Both the position numbers and the translations under genes were made by a program. From SZAS-79 sp963844255 (GTDB lineage: Bacteria; Pseudomonadota; Gammaproteobacteria; Burkholderiales; SG8-39): a DNA stretch of 64,000 nt. The stretch lies in contig CAWJNP010000001.1 of the NCBI GenBank assembly GCA_963844255.1, forward strand, positions 124,001 through 188,000. The letters run 5' to 3'. Shown here in pieces: positions 1 through 8,148 of the stretch (its first letter is position 1; every line of letters begins with the position of its first letter). The notes under the pieces are model-generated. The model was given only the letters and a program-made list of their open reading frames with translations, was not told the origin of the DNA and ran no database searches.

Positions 1-377
1 GGGCGCTTCCACGCCTCCGCCGGGACGTCGCGGTGCTTGCGCGCAAACCACGGGGCGCTGGTGATGCGTGCATCGGGTGTCGCGGTGGCGCGCTTGTAGG
101 TGCCGGCGTTGGATGCGAGGTAGCGCGACAGTTCGGCTGCCGTTTTTTCGTCGACGGAGGCATTGGTGCCGAAGTGCTTGTCGAGTGAGGCCATGATCCG
201 CGCCCAGGCCGGCGCCGGCAGCAGGCCGGGTGGGTAGGCGGTATGGCACGAGGCACATTCCTGCGCGAAGGCGGCCGGCGTGCGCGCGGGCAGCGGTACG
301 CCATCGGCGTGCGCCGCGCCGGCAAGCAATGCGGCAAGACCCATCAGGAGGGGGAGTGCAGCACGGACGCGCCTCAT
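1..377 (-). CDS. Diheme cytochrome c (DHC-like), 3' end outside window
   Basis: Minus-strand frame open from the ATG at 377 to the window edge, about 125 residues visible. Residues 1-23 form a signal peptide ending in AHA, so the protein is periplasmic. A c-type heme site CASCH lies at residues 41-45. The following text (AYPPGLLPAPAW, a helix, then SAPWF..KHR) resembles the diheme cytochrome c family that partners SHP-type cytochromes; the second CxxCH would lie beyond the window. The start codon overlaps the stop of the upstream cytochrome gene (ATGA, 374-377), so the two are translationally coupled. The likely role is electron transfer to or from its partner; the family call is moderately certain because only the N-terminal part is visible. 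Confidence 0.75.
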   Translation of the reverse strand, partial: MRRVRAALPLLMGLAALLAGAAHADGVPLPARTPAAFAQECASCHTAYPPGLLPAPAWARIMASLDKHFGTNASVDEKTAAELSRYLASNAGTYKRATATPDARITSAPWFARKHRDVPAEAWKR

Positions 378-772
378 TTGCGCAGTCCGGTGAGGTACGC
401 GAGGACGTCCGCCTTCTCCGCGGCCGTGCATGGCCTGCCCAGCACGTCGCCGCAATTGCGCTTGAACCACTTGTCCGCGCGCGCGCGGTCGTTCAGAACA
501 TCGGGATTGAAGGCTGGCGCCAGCGGCGCGATGCGCTTTTTCGTCATCGCGTGTGCGCCGTCGCGCGTGGGCGGGGCGCCGTGGCAGGTCGCACACGCCC
601 AGTCCTGGCCGTGCTTGCGGGTGAAGAAGGTTTCGCCCCGGGCGGCCGACGGCTGGGCCGAGGCTTCCGTTGCGTATTGCACCAGCAGTTCCGTCGGCGT
701 GACCGCGAATGCGGCCGCGGCGAATCCGGCGCAGACAAGGGCTGAGGCGGTGGCGACGAGGTTCGAGCGCAT
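374..772 (-). CDS. SHP-like monoheme cytochrome c (DUF1924 family)
   Basis: 132-residue secreted cytochrome. Residues 1-23 are a signal peptide (ending AFA). The heme motif CATCH is at 60-64, and a further cysteine pair, C107 and C115, follows the motif WFKRNC. SHP (sphaeroides heme protein) family members have an asparagine axial ligand and a nearby disulfide; N106 and C107/C115 are candidates here, which is inference. The open frame extends upstream to 910, but that part encodes low-complexity repeats from a tandem DNA repeat, so the ATG at 772 before a signal peptide is chosen. It overlaps the downstream diheme cytochrome gene by four bases, matching the known SHP-DHC pairing. It is divergent from ilvD. 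Confidence 0.8.
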   Translation of the reverse strand: MRSNLVATASALVCAGFAAAAFAVTPTELLVQYATEASAQPSAARGETFFTRKHGQDWACATCHGAPPTRDGAHAMTKKRIAPLAPAFNPDVLNDRARADKWFKRNCGDVLGRPCTAAEKADVLAYLTGLRK

Positions 773-821
773 GGTTTGCTTCCACAGGATTGGTATGATT
801 CGATGGTAGAGGCCGCAAATG

Positions 822-875
822 AACGCAGCCTTAACGCCGAACGCAGCCTTGACACCGAACGTAGCCTTGGCGCCC
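822..875. repeat. Three tandem 18-bp repeats between SHP gene and ilvD
   Basis: Units at 822-839, 840-857 and 858-875 share the core AACGNAGCCTTNNCNCC with a few substitutions per copy. They lie in the 153-bp divergent intergenic region, 50-100 bases upstream of both start codons. No protein is supported here: the open frames through it have no stop and no codon bias of their own. The repeats could be operator sites or simple slippage. Confidence 0.7.
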
Positions 876-925
876 GGTTCACGGGCATGCGTGCAGGCGC
901 AAAGACCCAACTCTCAGAGGACAAC

Positions 926-2616
926 ATGGCTGATCAGAAGAACTGGCGTTCGAAATCCATCACCGGCGGCGTCGCGCGCGCCCCGAACCGCGCAATGCTG
1001 CGCGCCGTCGGTTTCAAGGACGGCGATTTCGAAAAGCCCATCGTCGGCGTGGCCAACGGCCATTCGACGCATGAACCCCTGCAACGCCGGCATCCAGCCG
1101 CTGGTGGACCGCGCGATTGCCGCGCTGGAGCGCTCGGGCGCCAAGCCGCAGGTGTTCGGCGTGCCGACGATCACCGACGGCATCGGCATGGGCACCGAGG
1201 CGATGAAGTATTCGCTGGTGTCGCGCGAGGTGATCGCCGACGCGATCGAAACCTCGGTCAACGGCCAGGCCATGGACGGCGCGCTGGTGGTCGGCGGCTG
1301 CGACAAGAACATGCCCGGCGGCATGATGGCGATCGCGCGCATGAACGTGCCCGGCGATCTACGTCTACGCCGGCACGATCAAGCCGGGGAAATGGAAAGG
1401 CGTGGACCTGACCGTGGTCTCGGCGTTCGAGGCGGTCGGCGCCTATTCGGCCGGGAAGATGTCGAAGGAGGACTACGACGGCATCGAGCGCAACGCCTGC
1501 CCGTCGGTCGGCGCCTGCGGCGGCATGTTCACGGCCAACACGATGTCCTCGTCGTTCGAGGCGCTCGGCATGAGCCTGATGGGTTCCTCGCAGATGGCAT
1601 CGCCGGATGCGGAGAAAGCCGATTCGGCCGCCGAGTCGGCAAAAGTGCTGGTCAACGCGATCAAGATGAACCTGCGTCCGCGCAAGATCATCACCCGCAA
1701 ATCGATCGAGAACGCGATTGCACTGGTGATGGCCACCGGCGGCTCGACCAACGCGGTGCTGCACTACCTGGCGATCGCCGCCGCGGCCGAAGTGAAATGG
1801 ACAATCGACGATTTCGAACGCGTGCGCCGCAAAGTCCCGGTGCTGTGCGACCTCAAGCCCTCGGGCAAATATGTCGCGGTCGATTTCCACCGCGCCGGCG
1901 GCGTGCCGCAGGTGCTCAAGATGCTGCTGGCCAACGGCCTGCTGCATGGCGACTGCATGACCATCACCGGCAAGACCATCGCCGAGGAACTGAAGAAGGT
2001 GCCGCCGGTGCCGCGCAAGGACCAGGACGTGATCCGGCCCTTCGACAAGCCGATCTACAAGCAGGGCCATCTCGCCATCCTCAAGGGCAACCTGGCGACC
2101 GAAGGCTGCGTGGCGAAGATCACCGGCCTGAAGAATCCCTCGATCACCGGCCCGGCGCGCGTGTTCGATTCCGAACCCGAGTGCATGAAGGCCATCATGG
2201 CCGAGAAGATCAAGGCCGGCGATATCGTGGTGATCCGCTACGAGGGACCGAAAGGCGGCCCCGGAATGCAGGAAATGCTGGCGCCCACTTCGGCATTGAT
2301 CGGCCAGGGTCTTGGTGAATCGATCGGTCTTCTGACCGACGGACGATTCTCCGGCGGGACCTGGGGCATGGTCGTCGGGCACGTGGCGCCGGAAGCGTTT
2401 GTCGGCGGCACGATCGCGCTGGTGAAGGAAGGCGACTCGATCACCATCGATGCCAGGAAGCAGCTGATCCAGCTGAACGTGTCGGCAAAGGAAATCGCGG
2501 CACGGCGCAAGAAGTGGAAGCAGCCCAAGCCGCGTTACACGCGCGGGCTGCTCGGCAAGTACGTGAAGCTGGTGTCCACCGCGAGCAAGGGCGCGATCAC
2601 CGATCATGACGACTAG
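926..2616 (+). CDS. ilvD: Dihydroxy-acid dehydratase, reading frame broken twice
   Basis: Catalyses dehydration of dihydroxy-isovalerate and dihydroxy-methylvalerate in valine and isoleucine synthesis. The start is ATG 926, beginning MADQKNWRSKSITGG. Conserved Fe-S and active-site blocks appear in three frames: NPCNAGIQPLVD, GGCDKNMPGGMM, then CPSVGACGGMFTANTMSSS. An extra C at about 1070 (after HST) and an extra G at about 1356 (after NVPG) shift the frame; removing both restores about 562 residues, the usual IlvD length. The 3' half (SDGRFSGGTWG-like block, here TDGRFSGGTWGMVVGH) is intact to the TGA-proximal TAG at 2616. Since the gene is normally essential without supplied amino acids and sequence is otherwise conserved, I suspect artefact rather than a true pseudogene. 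Confidence 0.9.
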
Positions 2617-2630
2617 CTGAGAATGAGCCG

Positions 2631-3464
2631 GTGTTGCGCCTGCTGGCGATCGTCGCGCTGACCTGCGCGAGCCTGCAGGCGCAGGCGGAGGGCGTGGTCG
2701 AGATCCTCAACCGACTGCGCGCGCCGGGTGGTGCGTGCGCGGTGAACGCGGCGCCGCTGGTGCCTCTGGTGGCTAAGCGGGCGCTGGATGAGGCGGCTGC
2801 AAATGTGGCACGCGGCCGGAGTCTGGCTGCAGCGCTGCAGTCTGCGGATTACCGGGCAAAAGAGGTGCAGGAAATCAAGGTCGCTGGCGCGCGCGACGGC
2901 GCGCGGCTTGAAGGATTTCTTGCCGCCCGTTTCTGCGCACCACTGGCAATGGCCCAATTGACCGAAGCCGGTATTTACGCGGCCGGCGAAACGGTCTGGA
3001 TATTGATCGCAGAGCCGATTGCGCCGGCTGTCGAACTGAGCCGTGAGCAGGTCGCCGAACGCACCCTCGCTCTGGTGAACCGCGCCCGGGGACAGGAGCG
3101 CCATTGCGGTGAGCGTCTTTTTCCACCCGCAAAGCCGGTGAAGTGGAGCGAACTGCTCGAACAGGCATCGCAGCGCCACGCCGCCGACATGGCGGCCAAT
3201 AGCCACTTCAGCCATGCCGGACTAGACGGTTCCACATCGGCACAACGGGTGACGCGTGCGGGTTATCGGTACCGCGCAATGGGTGAAAATATCGCCGCCG
3301 GACAGCGCACCCCCGAGGATGCCGTCAGCAGCTGGATCGCGAGCCCGACGCATTGCGCCAATCTGATGAATGCCGCGTTTACCGAGATGGGTGTGGCGTA
3401 CGTGGTCAATCCGGCCAGCGCGATGGGCATCTACTGGACACAGACGTTCGGCAAACCGCTGTAG
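2631..3464 (+). CDS. Secreted CAP-domain (SCP/YkwD-like) protein
   Basis: 277 residues from a GTG start at 2631, 14 bases after ilvD. Residues 1-19 form a signal peptide (LQAQA). The C-terminal half, about residues 143-275, is a CAP domain: LVNRARG start helix, HAADMAANSHFSHAGLDG, the GENIAAG turn, then SWIASPTHCANLMN. The histidines of the CAP cavity are present. The N-terminal half (residues 20-140) has no family I recognise. CAP proteins of bacteria are extracytoplasmic and mostly of unknown biochemical role. The alternative ATG at 2623 is in another frame. Confidence is high for the domain and low for function. Confidence 0.85.
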   Translation: MLRLLAIVALTCASLQAQAEGVVEILNRLRAPGGACAVNAAPLVPLVAKRALDEAAANVARGRSLAAALQSADYRAKEVQEIKVAGARDGARLEGFLAARFCAPLAMAQLTEAGIYAAGETVWILIAEPIAPAVELSREQVAERTLALVNRARGQERHCGERLFPPAKPVKWSELLEQASQRHAADMAANSHFSHAGLDGSTSAQRVTRAGYRYRAMGENIAAGQRTPEDAVSSWIASPTHCANLMNAAFTEMGVAYVVNPASAMGIYWTQTFGKPL

Positions 3465-3492
3465 CCACCAGAACTCCGGCGATCGCGCGAAC

Positions 3493-4056
3493 TCAGAAGC
3501 CCGATCCGGGCTGTTTGAGGAATTCGGTTTCCTCGGGCGTGCTTGCGCGGCCGAGGATGGCGTTGCGATGGGGAAAGCGGCCGAACCGCTTCACGATCTC
3601 CCAGTGGCGGCGTGCGTAGTCGGGGGTGTCGGCGGTTTCCGTGAACGCGCCCAGCGGTGCGAACAATTCCAGCGCGCGTGACTGGTCTTCGAGCGTTTCG
3701 CTGTGCTCGAAGGGCAGATAGACGAACATGCGTTCGACCGGCAGAAGTTGCCGGTCCCAGCCCGCAGCAATGACCTGCCTCGCGCACGCCAGCGCAACTG
3801 GATCGGTCGCAAAGGCATGTGAAGTGCCGCGAAACATGTTGCGCGGCAATTGGTCGGTCAGCACGATCAGCGCGAGCGCGGTGTCCACCTTTTCCTGCCA
3901 CCCGGTCAGTATTCCAGCGGCTGCGGCCGAATGCGCGCGAAGGAACCTGGCGCGCGCATCGGCGTCAAATGCCGAATCCTTCTCGAACCACGCCTTGCGG
4001 CGCGAGCCCGGAGAATCGCCGAACCAGAAACGGACAATTTCGCGTGCATCGGTCAT
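3493..4056 (-). CDS. DUF924 family protein
   Basis: 187 residues. The N-terminus AREIVRFWFGD, the block LILTDQLPRNMFRGT (here LIVLTDQLPRNMFRG) and MFVYLPFEHSE followed by HREIVRRFGRFPHRN-type text (here HWEIVKRFGRFPHRNAILGR) are the hallmarks of the DUF924 family, an all-helical TPR-like fold of unknown function. Length is typical. It is convergent with the CAP gene and divergent from the YyaL-like gene, with 59 bases between the two starts. No signal peptide, so cytoplasmic. Confidence 0.9.
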   Translation of the reverse strand: MTDAREIVRFWFGDSPGSRRKAWFEKDSAFDADARARFLRAHSAAAAGILTGWQEKVDTALALIVLTDQLPRNMFRGTSHAFATDPVALACARQVIAAGWDRQLLPVERMFVYLPFEHSETLEDQSRALELFAPLGAFTETADTPDYARRHWEIVKRFGRFPHRNAILGRASTPEETEFLKQPGSGF

Positions 4057-4115
4057 GGCGGATAATCCCCGATTCGTTCAATCTTAATGTGCTGATCCAG
4101 CCGATTCTAAACCCC

Positions 4116-6137
4116 ATGCCCAACCGCCTCGCCCAGGAAACCTCGCCCTATCTCCAGCAGCACGCCGACAACCCGGTCGACTGGCACGCCTGGGGAGAAG
4201 AGGCGCTTGCCCTGGCCCGCAGGGAGGACCGCCCGATCCTGCTCTCGGTGGGTTACTCGGCCTGCCACTGGTGCCATGTGATGGCACACGAGAGTTTCGA
4301 GGACGAATCCACCGCGGCCGTGATGAACCGGCTGTTCGTCAACATCAAGGTCGACCGTGAGGAGCGGCCGGACCTCGACCAGATCTACCAGACCGCGCAC
4401 CAGATGCTTTCGCAGAAGGGCGGCGGCTGGCCGCTGACCATGTTCCTCGCGCCCGACGGAACGCCGTTTTTCGGCGGCACCTACTTCCCGAAGGCCGCGC
4501 GCTACGGCCTGCCCGGCTTCACGGACATGCTCGAGCGGGTGGCCGCGATCTGGCGCGAACGGCGTGCCGAAGTCGACGCGCAGGGCGAGCAGGTGCGGAT
4601 CGCGTTCTCGCGCATGCAACCCGGTGGTTCGGCACACGCCTCGGACTTCGATCCCGAACCGATCGCCGCGGCATTGAGCAACCTGCGCGAGCAGTTCGAT
4701 GCCGAGCACGGGGGTTGGGGCGAAGCGCCCAAATTTCCGCACGCGACCGACATCGAATTCTGCCTGCGGCGCTACCGCCGCGACGGCGACGGCCATGCGC
4801 TCGAGATGGCCGACATCACGCTGGAGAAAATGTGCCTCGGCGGCATCTACGACCAGCTCGGCGGCGGTTTCTGCCGCTACAGCACCGACGACACCTGGGG
4901 CATCCCGCACTTCGAGAAGATGCTGTACGACAACGGCCCGCTGCTGACGTTGCTTGCCGACCTGCATGCCGCGACCGGCAAGCCGCTCTACGCGCGCGTC
5001 GCGGAGGAGACGGCGGCCTGGGTGATGCGGGAGATGCAGTCGCCCGAGGGCGGCTACTACTCCAGCCTGGACGCGGATTCCGAAGGCGAGGAGGGCAAGT
5101 TCTACGTCTGGGATCGCGCCGAAGTCGAGGCACTGCTGTCTGCGGAGGAGTATGCCGTGTTCGCGCGGCACTACGGCCTGGATGGCAAGCCCAATTTCGA
5201 GGACGAACAGTGGCACCTGCGCGTGGCCCGCGATGCGGACGACGGGCACGGTCCGCTGCTGGCATCGGCGCGCGCGAAACTCTTCGCCGCGCGCGAAAAG
5301 CGCGTGCGGCCGGGCCGCGACGAGAAGATCCTGGTGTCGTGGAACGCACTGATGATCCGCGGCATGGCGCGCGCCGGCCGGGTGTTCGGCCGCGCCGACT
5401 GGCTGGACTCCGCGCGGCGCGCGCTGGATTTCATCCGCAGCACGATGTGGAAGGACGGCCTGCTGCTGGCCACCTTCAAGGACGGTCGCGCGCATCTGAA
5501 TGCCTACCTCGATGACTACGCGTTCCTGATCGACGCGCTGAACGAATTGCTGCAGGCGGAGTTCGACCCGGCGTACCTGGAATTCGCGCAGGAACTCGCC
5601 GATGCGCTGCTGGAGCAGTTCGAGGACCCGGAGGCCGGGGGCTTCTATTTCACCGGGCGCGATCACGAACGGCTGATACACCGGCCCAAGCCCGGCCACG
5701 ACAACGCCACGCCATCGGGCAACGGAGTCGCCGCATTTGCGCTGCAGAGGCTGGCCGCGCTGACCGGCGAGGATCGCTACCGGCGGGCCGCGGAACGGGC
5801 GCTGGAACTGTTCTATCCCACGATGCGGGAGCACCCGGCCGGGTTCGGCGCGATGATGATCGCGCTCGAAGAGTGCATTGCGCCGCCCACGACGGTCATC
5901 CTGCGCGGGGAGCCGGAGGCGCTCGCGAAGTGGTCACTATCCCTTTCCGCGGAGCACTGGCCGTCCACGATGGTGCTTGCCATTCCCGCGGGAATCGCGG
6001 GCCTTCCCCCCGTGCTGGACAAGCCTGTGGATAAATCGCCTGTCAACGCATGGGTATGCCAGGGCGTTACTTGCCTGTTGCCCATCTCCGAGCTGGAGAC
6101 ACTGAGGAATACTTGCAAACAGGCGGCACTCAGGTAA
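4116..6137 (+). CDS. YyaL/SSP411-like thioredoxin-domain protein (DUF255)
   Basis: 673 residues from ATG 4116 (MPNRLAQETSPYLQQH). The N-terminal 160 residues are a thioredoxin-like DUF255 domain with the family signature YSACHWCHVMAHESFED, CxxC at residues 50-53. The rest is an alpha/alpha-toroid of the N-acylglucosamine epimerase/cellobiose epimerase type (GGIYDQLGGGFCRYSTDDTW, FEKMLYDNGPL, DEKILVSWNALMIRGMARA). The biochemical role is not established in bacteria; relatives include human spermatogenesis-associated protein 20. The open frame reaches upstream to 3819, but that segment is antisense to the DUF924 gene, so the internal ATG is used. Confidence 0.92.
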   Translation: MPNRLAQETSPYLQQHADNPVDWHAWGEEALALARREDRPILLSVGYSACHWCHVMAHESFEDESTAAVMNRLFVNIKVDREERPDLDQIYQTAHQMLSQKGGGWPLTMFLAPDGTPFFGGTYFPKAARYGLPGFTDMLERVAAIWRERRAEVDAQGEQVRIAFSRMQPGGSAHASDFDPEPIAAALSNLREQFDAEHGGWGEAPKFPHATDIEFCLRRYRRDGDGHALEMADITLEKMCLGGIYDQLGGGFCRYSTDDTWGIPHFEKMLYDNGPLLTLLADLHAATGKPLYARVAEETAAWVMREMQSPEGGYYSSLDADSEGEEGKFYVWDRAEVEALLSAEEYAVFARHYGLDGKPNFEDEQWHLRVARDADDGHGPLLASARAKLFAAREKRVRPGRDEKILVSWNALMIRGMARAGRVFGRADWLDSARRALDFIRSTMWKDGLLLATFKDGRAHLNAYLDDYAFLIDALNELLQAEFDPAYLEFAQELADALLEQFEDPEAGGFYFTGRDHERLIHRPKPGHDNATPSGNGVAAFALQRLAALTGEDRYRRAAERALELFYPTMREHPAGFGAMMIALEECIAPPTTVILRGEPEALAKWSLSLSAEHWPSTMVLAIPAGIAGLPPVLDKPVDKSPVNAWVCQGVTCLLPISELETLRNTCKQAALR

Positions 6138-6193
6138 ATTACGCGCCGCCGCGCTCCGACAGGAGCGAATTCGACATCGTCCAAGGAGTATCA

Positions 6194-6505
6194 ATGAAAC
6201 TTGCCACCTTCGCCCTTACCATTGCCGCCGGTGCCGTGCTGGCCCTGCCGGCCCAGGCCAACGAAGCCCTCGCAAAGAAATACATGTGCCTGTCCTGCCA
6301 CACGCTGGACAAGAAGCTGGTGGGACCCTCGTACCATGATGTCGCCGCCAAATACAAAGGCGACAAGGGCGCGGAAGCCAAGCTGGTCGAGAAGGTCAAG
6401 AAGGGTGGAACCGGTGTCTGGGGCCAGATTCCGATGCCGCCGAACGACAAGGTGCCGGATGCGGATCTGCACGCGCTGGTGAAGTGGATTCTGTCGACGA
6501 AGTAA
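6194..6505 (+). CDS. Cytochrome c551/c552-type class I cytochrome c
   Basis: 103 residues with a 22-residue signal peptide (LALPAQA). Heme motif CLSCH at 32-36 and the distal ligand loop GVWGQIPMPPN with M81 are those of small periplasmic c551/c552 electron carriers, which feed terminal oxidases or denitrification enzymes. A perfect AAGGAG ribosome site at 6183-6188 precedes ATG 6194. It is monocistronic, closed by the terminator at 6522-6549. Confidence 0.92.
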   Translation: MKLATFALTIAAGAVLALPAQANEALAKKYMCLSCHTLDKKLVGPSYHDVAAKYKGDKGAEAKLVEKVKKGGTGVWGQIPMPPNDKVPDADLHALVKWILSTK

Positions 6506-6521
6506 TTTTTTCGTCGCAGCG

Positions 6522-6549
6522 AAAAAGCCGGGCGCCGCCCGGCTTTTTT
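6522..6549 (+). terminator. Rho-independent terminator after cytochrome c
   Basis: Stem GCCGGGC (6527-6533), loop GCC, stem GCCCGGC (6537-6543), flanked by AAAAA upstream and six T downstream. It is 16 bases after the stop codon and, given the A-run, could work on both strands. Confidence 0.9.
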
Positions 6550-6637
6550 ATTGGCGGTCGCATTGCCCGTCGCGGCAGTGCACCGTTATTATTCGCCCCT
6601 TACGCACCCATGCGCACCCACCCCCTCAGGAGGTTGT

Positions 6638-7978
6638 ATGCAGTACACCCGCACGCGGTACACCCGATTCGCATTCACTCTGCTTGCTGCAGCCACCGCG
6701 GTAGCCCTGACCGGCTGTGGCGAAGACAAGAAGCCCGAACCGGCCAAGGCCGCAGTTCAGGCGCCCCCACCGCCCCCGCCGTCGGTTGAAATCAAGATCG
6801 GCCATGTCGGGCCGCTGACCGGCAGCATCGCGCACCTGGGCAAGGACAACGAGAACGGCGCGCGCCTGGCGGTCGACGAGGCCAATGCGGCCAAGATCAA
6901 GATCGACGGCAAGGACGCGAAGTTCGTGTTCGTCCCCGAAGACGACCAGGCCGATCCGAAAATCGGGACCACGGTCGCGCAGAAGCTGGTCGATGCCAAG
7001 GTGGCCGGCGTGGTCGGCCACCTGAACTCGGGCACCTCGATTCCTGCCTCGGCGATCTACAACCAGGCCGGCATTCCGGTGATCTCCGGTTCGGCGACCA
7101 ATCCGAAGCTGACCGAGCAGGGTTTCAAGAACCAGTTCCGCGTGGTCGGCCGCGACGACCAGCAGGGTCCCGGCGATCGCGAGCTACCTCGCCGCGAACG
7201 CCAAGCCGAAGACGGTCGCCATCATCGACGACGCGACGGCGTACGGCGAGGGCCTCGCCAACGAAGTCGAGAAGACGCTCAAGGACGCCAAGATCAAGGT
7301 GCTGCCGCGCGAGAAGGGCACCGACAAGACCACCGACTGGAAGGCGGTGCTCACCAAGTTGAAGGGCAAGAAGCCCGATGCGATCTTCTACGGCGGCATG
7401 GACGCCACCGGCGGCCCGCTGGTGAAGCAGGGTCGCGAACTCGGCATCAAGGCGGTGTTCGCGTTCGGCGACGGCGCCTGCACCGACGAAATGACGAAGC
7501 TCGCCGGCGAGGCGGCCGAAGGCCTGCTGTGCTCGCAGGCCGGCATTCCGGTTGCTGCGGCGGACAAGAAATTCCTCGAAAGCTACAAGACGAAGTTCAA
7601 CGTCGATCCGATCCTCTATTCGCCGTTCACCTACGATGCGGCGAACCTGCTGATCGAGGCGATGAAGAAGGCCAACTCGCCCGATCCCGCAAAGTACCTG
7701 CCGGAACTCGCCAAGATCGACTACAAGGGCGCGACCGGGCAAGATCGCAGTTCGACGAGAAGGGCGACCGCAAGGACGCCGAGATGACGATCTTCACGAT
7801 GAAGGGCGGCAAGATCGAGCCGATCGCGGTGATCAAGGACGGCAAGACGATTCCGATCGCGGACTTCATTGCGGCGATGGCTGGGCCGGCTGCGGCACCG
7901 GCGGCTGCGCCTGCCGCGGCGGCTGCGCCTGCGGCCGAGCCGGCCAAGGACGCGCCGAAGGAAGCGATGAAGAAGTAA
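6638..7978 (+). CDS. livK: Branched-chain amino acid ABC transporter substrate-binding lipoprotein, frame broken
   Basis: Type I periplasmic binding protein of the Leu/Ile/Val family. ATG 6638 follows AGGAGG (6628-6633 region). Residues 1-26 are a lipoprotein signal with lipobox ALTGC, C27, so the protein is anchored, unlike soluble E. coli LivJ/LivK. A proline-rich linker (APPPPPPS) precedes the domain KIGHVGPLTGSIAHLGKDNENG. Inferred extra bases at about 7170-7174, 7740-7743 and 7750 move the reading through three frames; correcting them gives about 445 residues. The C-terminus ends in an unusual Ala/Pro-rich tail. It lies upstream of livHMGF but is separated from it by a terminator, so it is probably made in excess over the membrane complex. 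Confidence 0.88.
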   Translation: MQYTRTRYTRFAFTLLAAATAVALTGCGEDKKPEPAKAAVQAPPPPPPSVEIKIGHVGPLTGSIAHLGKDNENGARLAVDEANAAKIKIDGKDAKFVFVPEDDQADPKIGTTVAQKLVDAKVAGVVGHLNSGTSIPASAIYNQAGIPVISGSATNPKLTEQGFKNQFRVVGRDDQQGPGDRELPRRERQAEDGRHHRRRDGVRRGPRQRSREDAQGRQDQGAAAREGHRQDHRLEGGAHQVEGQEARCDLLRRHGRHRRPAGEAGSRTRHQGGVRVRRRRLHRRNDEARRRGGRRPAVLAGRHSGCCGGQEIPRKLQDEVQRRSDPLFAVHLRCGEPADRGDEEGQLARSRKVPAGTRQDRLQGRDRARSQFDEKGDRKDAEMTIFTMKGGKIEPIAVIKDGKTIPIADFIAAMAGPAAAPAAAPAAAAAPAAEPAKDAPKEAMKK

Positions 7979-8000
7979 GCGCAGCTTCAGCGCGCGAAAA

Positions 8001-8026
8001 CGGCACCTTCGGGTGCCGTTTTTTTT
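8001..8026 (+). terminator. Terminator between binding protein gene and livH
   Basis: Stem CGGCACC (8001-8007), tetraloop TTCG, stem GGTGCCG (8012-8018), then eight T (8019-8026). It lies 23 bases after the stop codon. Partial read-through here would give the usual excess of binding protein over permease. Confidence 0.9.
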
Positions 8027-8046
8027 AGGGGACGCGCTCGAGCAAG

Positions 8047-8066
8047 GAGGGGCTGCGCCCCTCTTT
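8047..8066 (+). terminator. Second hairpin with short T-run before livH
   Basis: GAGGGGC (8047-8053), loop TGC, GCCCCTC (8057-8063), then TTT. A third imperfect hairpin (GGAGGC at 8084-8089 with GCCTCTTTT at 8106-8114) follows. The 122-base livK-livH gap is thus filled with terminator-like structures. Confidence 0.5.
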
Positions 8067-8148
8067 CCTCGTGGGAGGTCAAAGGAGGCTGCGTCTCCGG
8101 ATGCCGCCTCTTTTCCTATTTGGCCCGGTGTTTGCTAGTCTGTCCCCG

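Noticed and set aside
819..2318. 499-codon frame starting in the repeats upstream of ilvD
   Set aside because: Only the 1071-1355 part is real coding sequence and it belongs to ilvD after a frameshift; the rest is a shadow frame.
4107..5834. 575-codon open frame on the minus strand
   Set aside because: It is antisense to the YyaL-like gene, which has clear conserved blocks; GC-rich codon bias opens the opposite frame. No recognisable motif or ribosome site.
6610..6637. Upstream ATG before the Liv binding protein, considered as leader peptide
   Set aside because: The frame runs on into the gene out of phase without a stop and lacks a run of Leu/Ile/Val codons.
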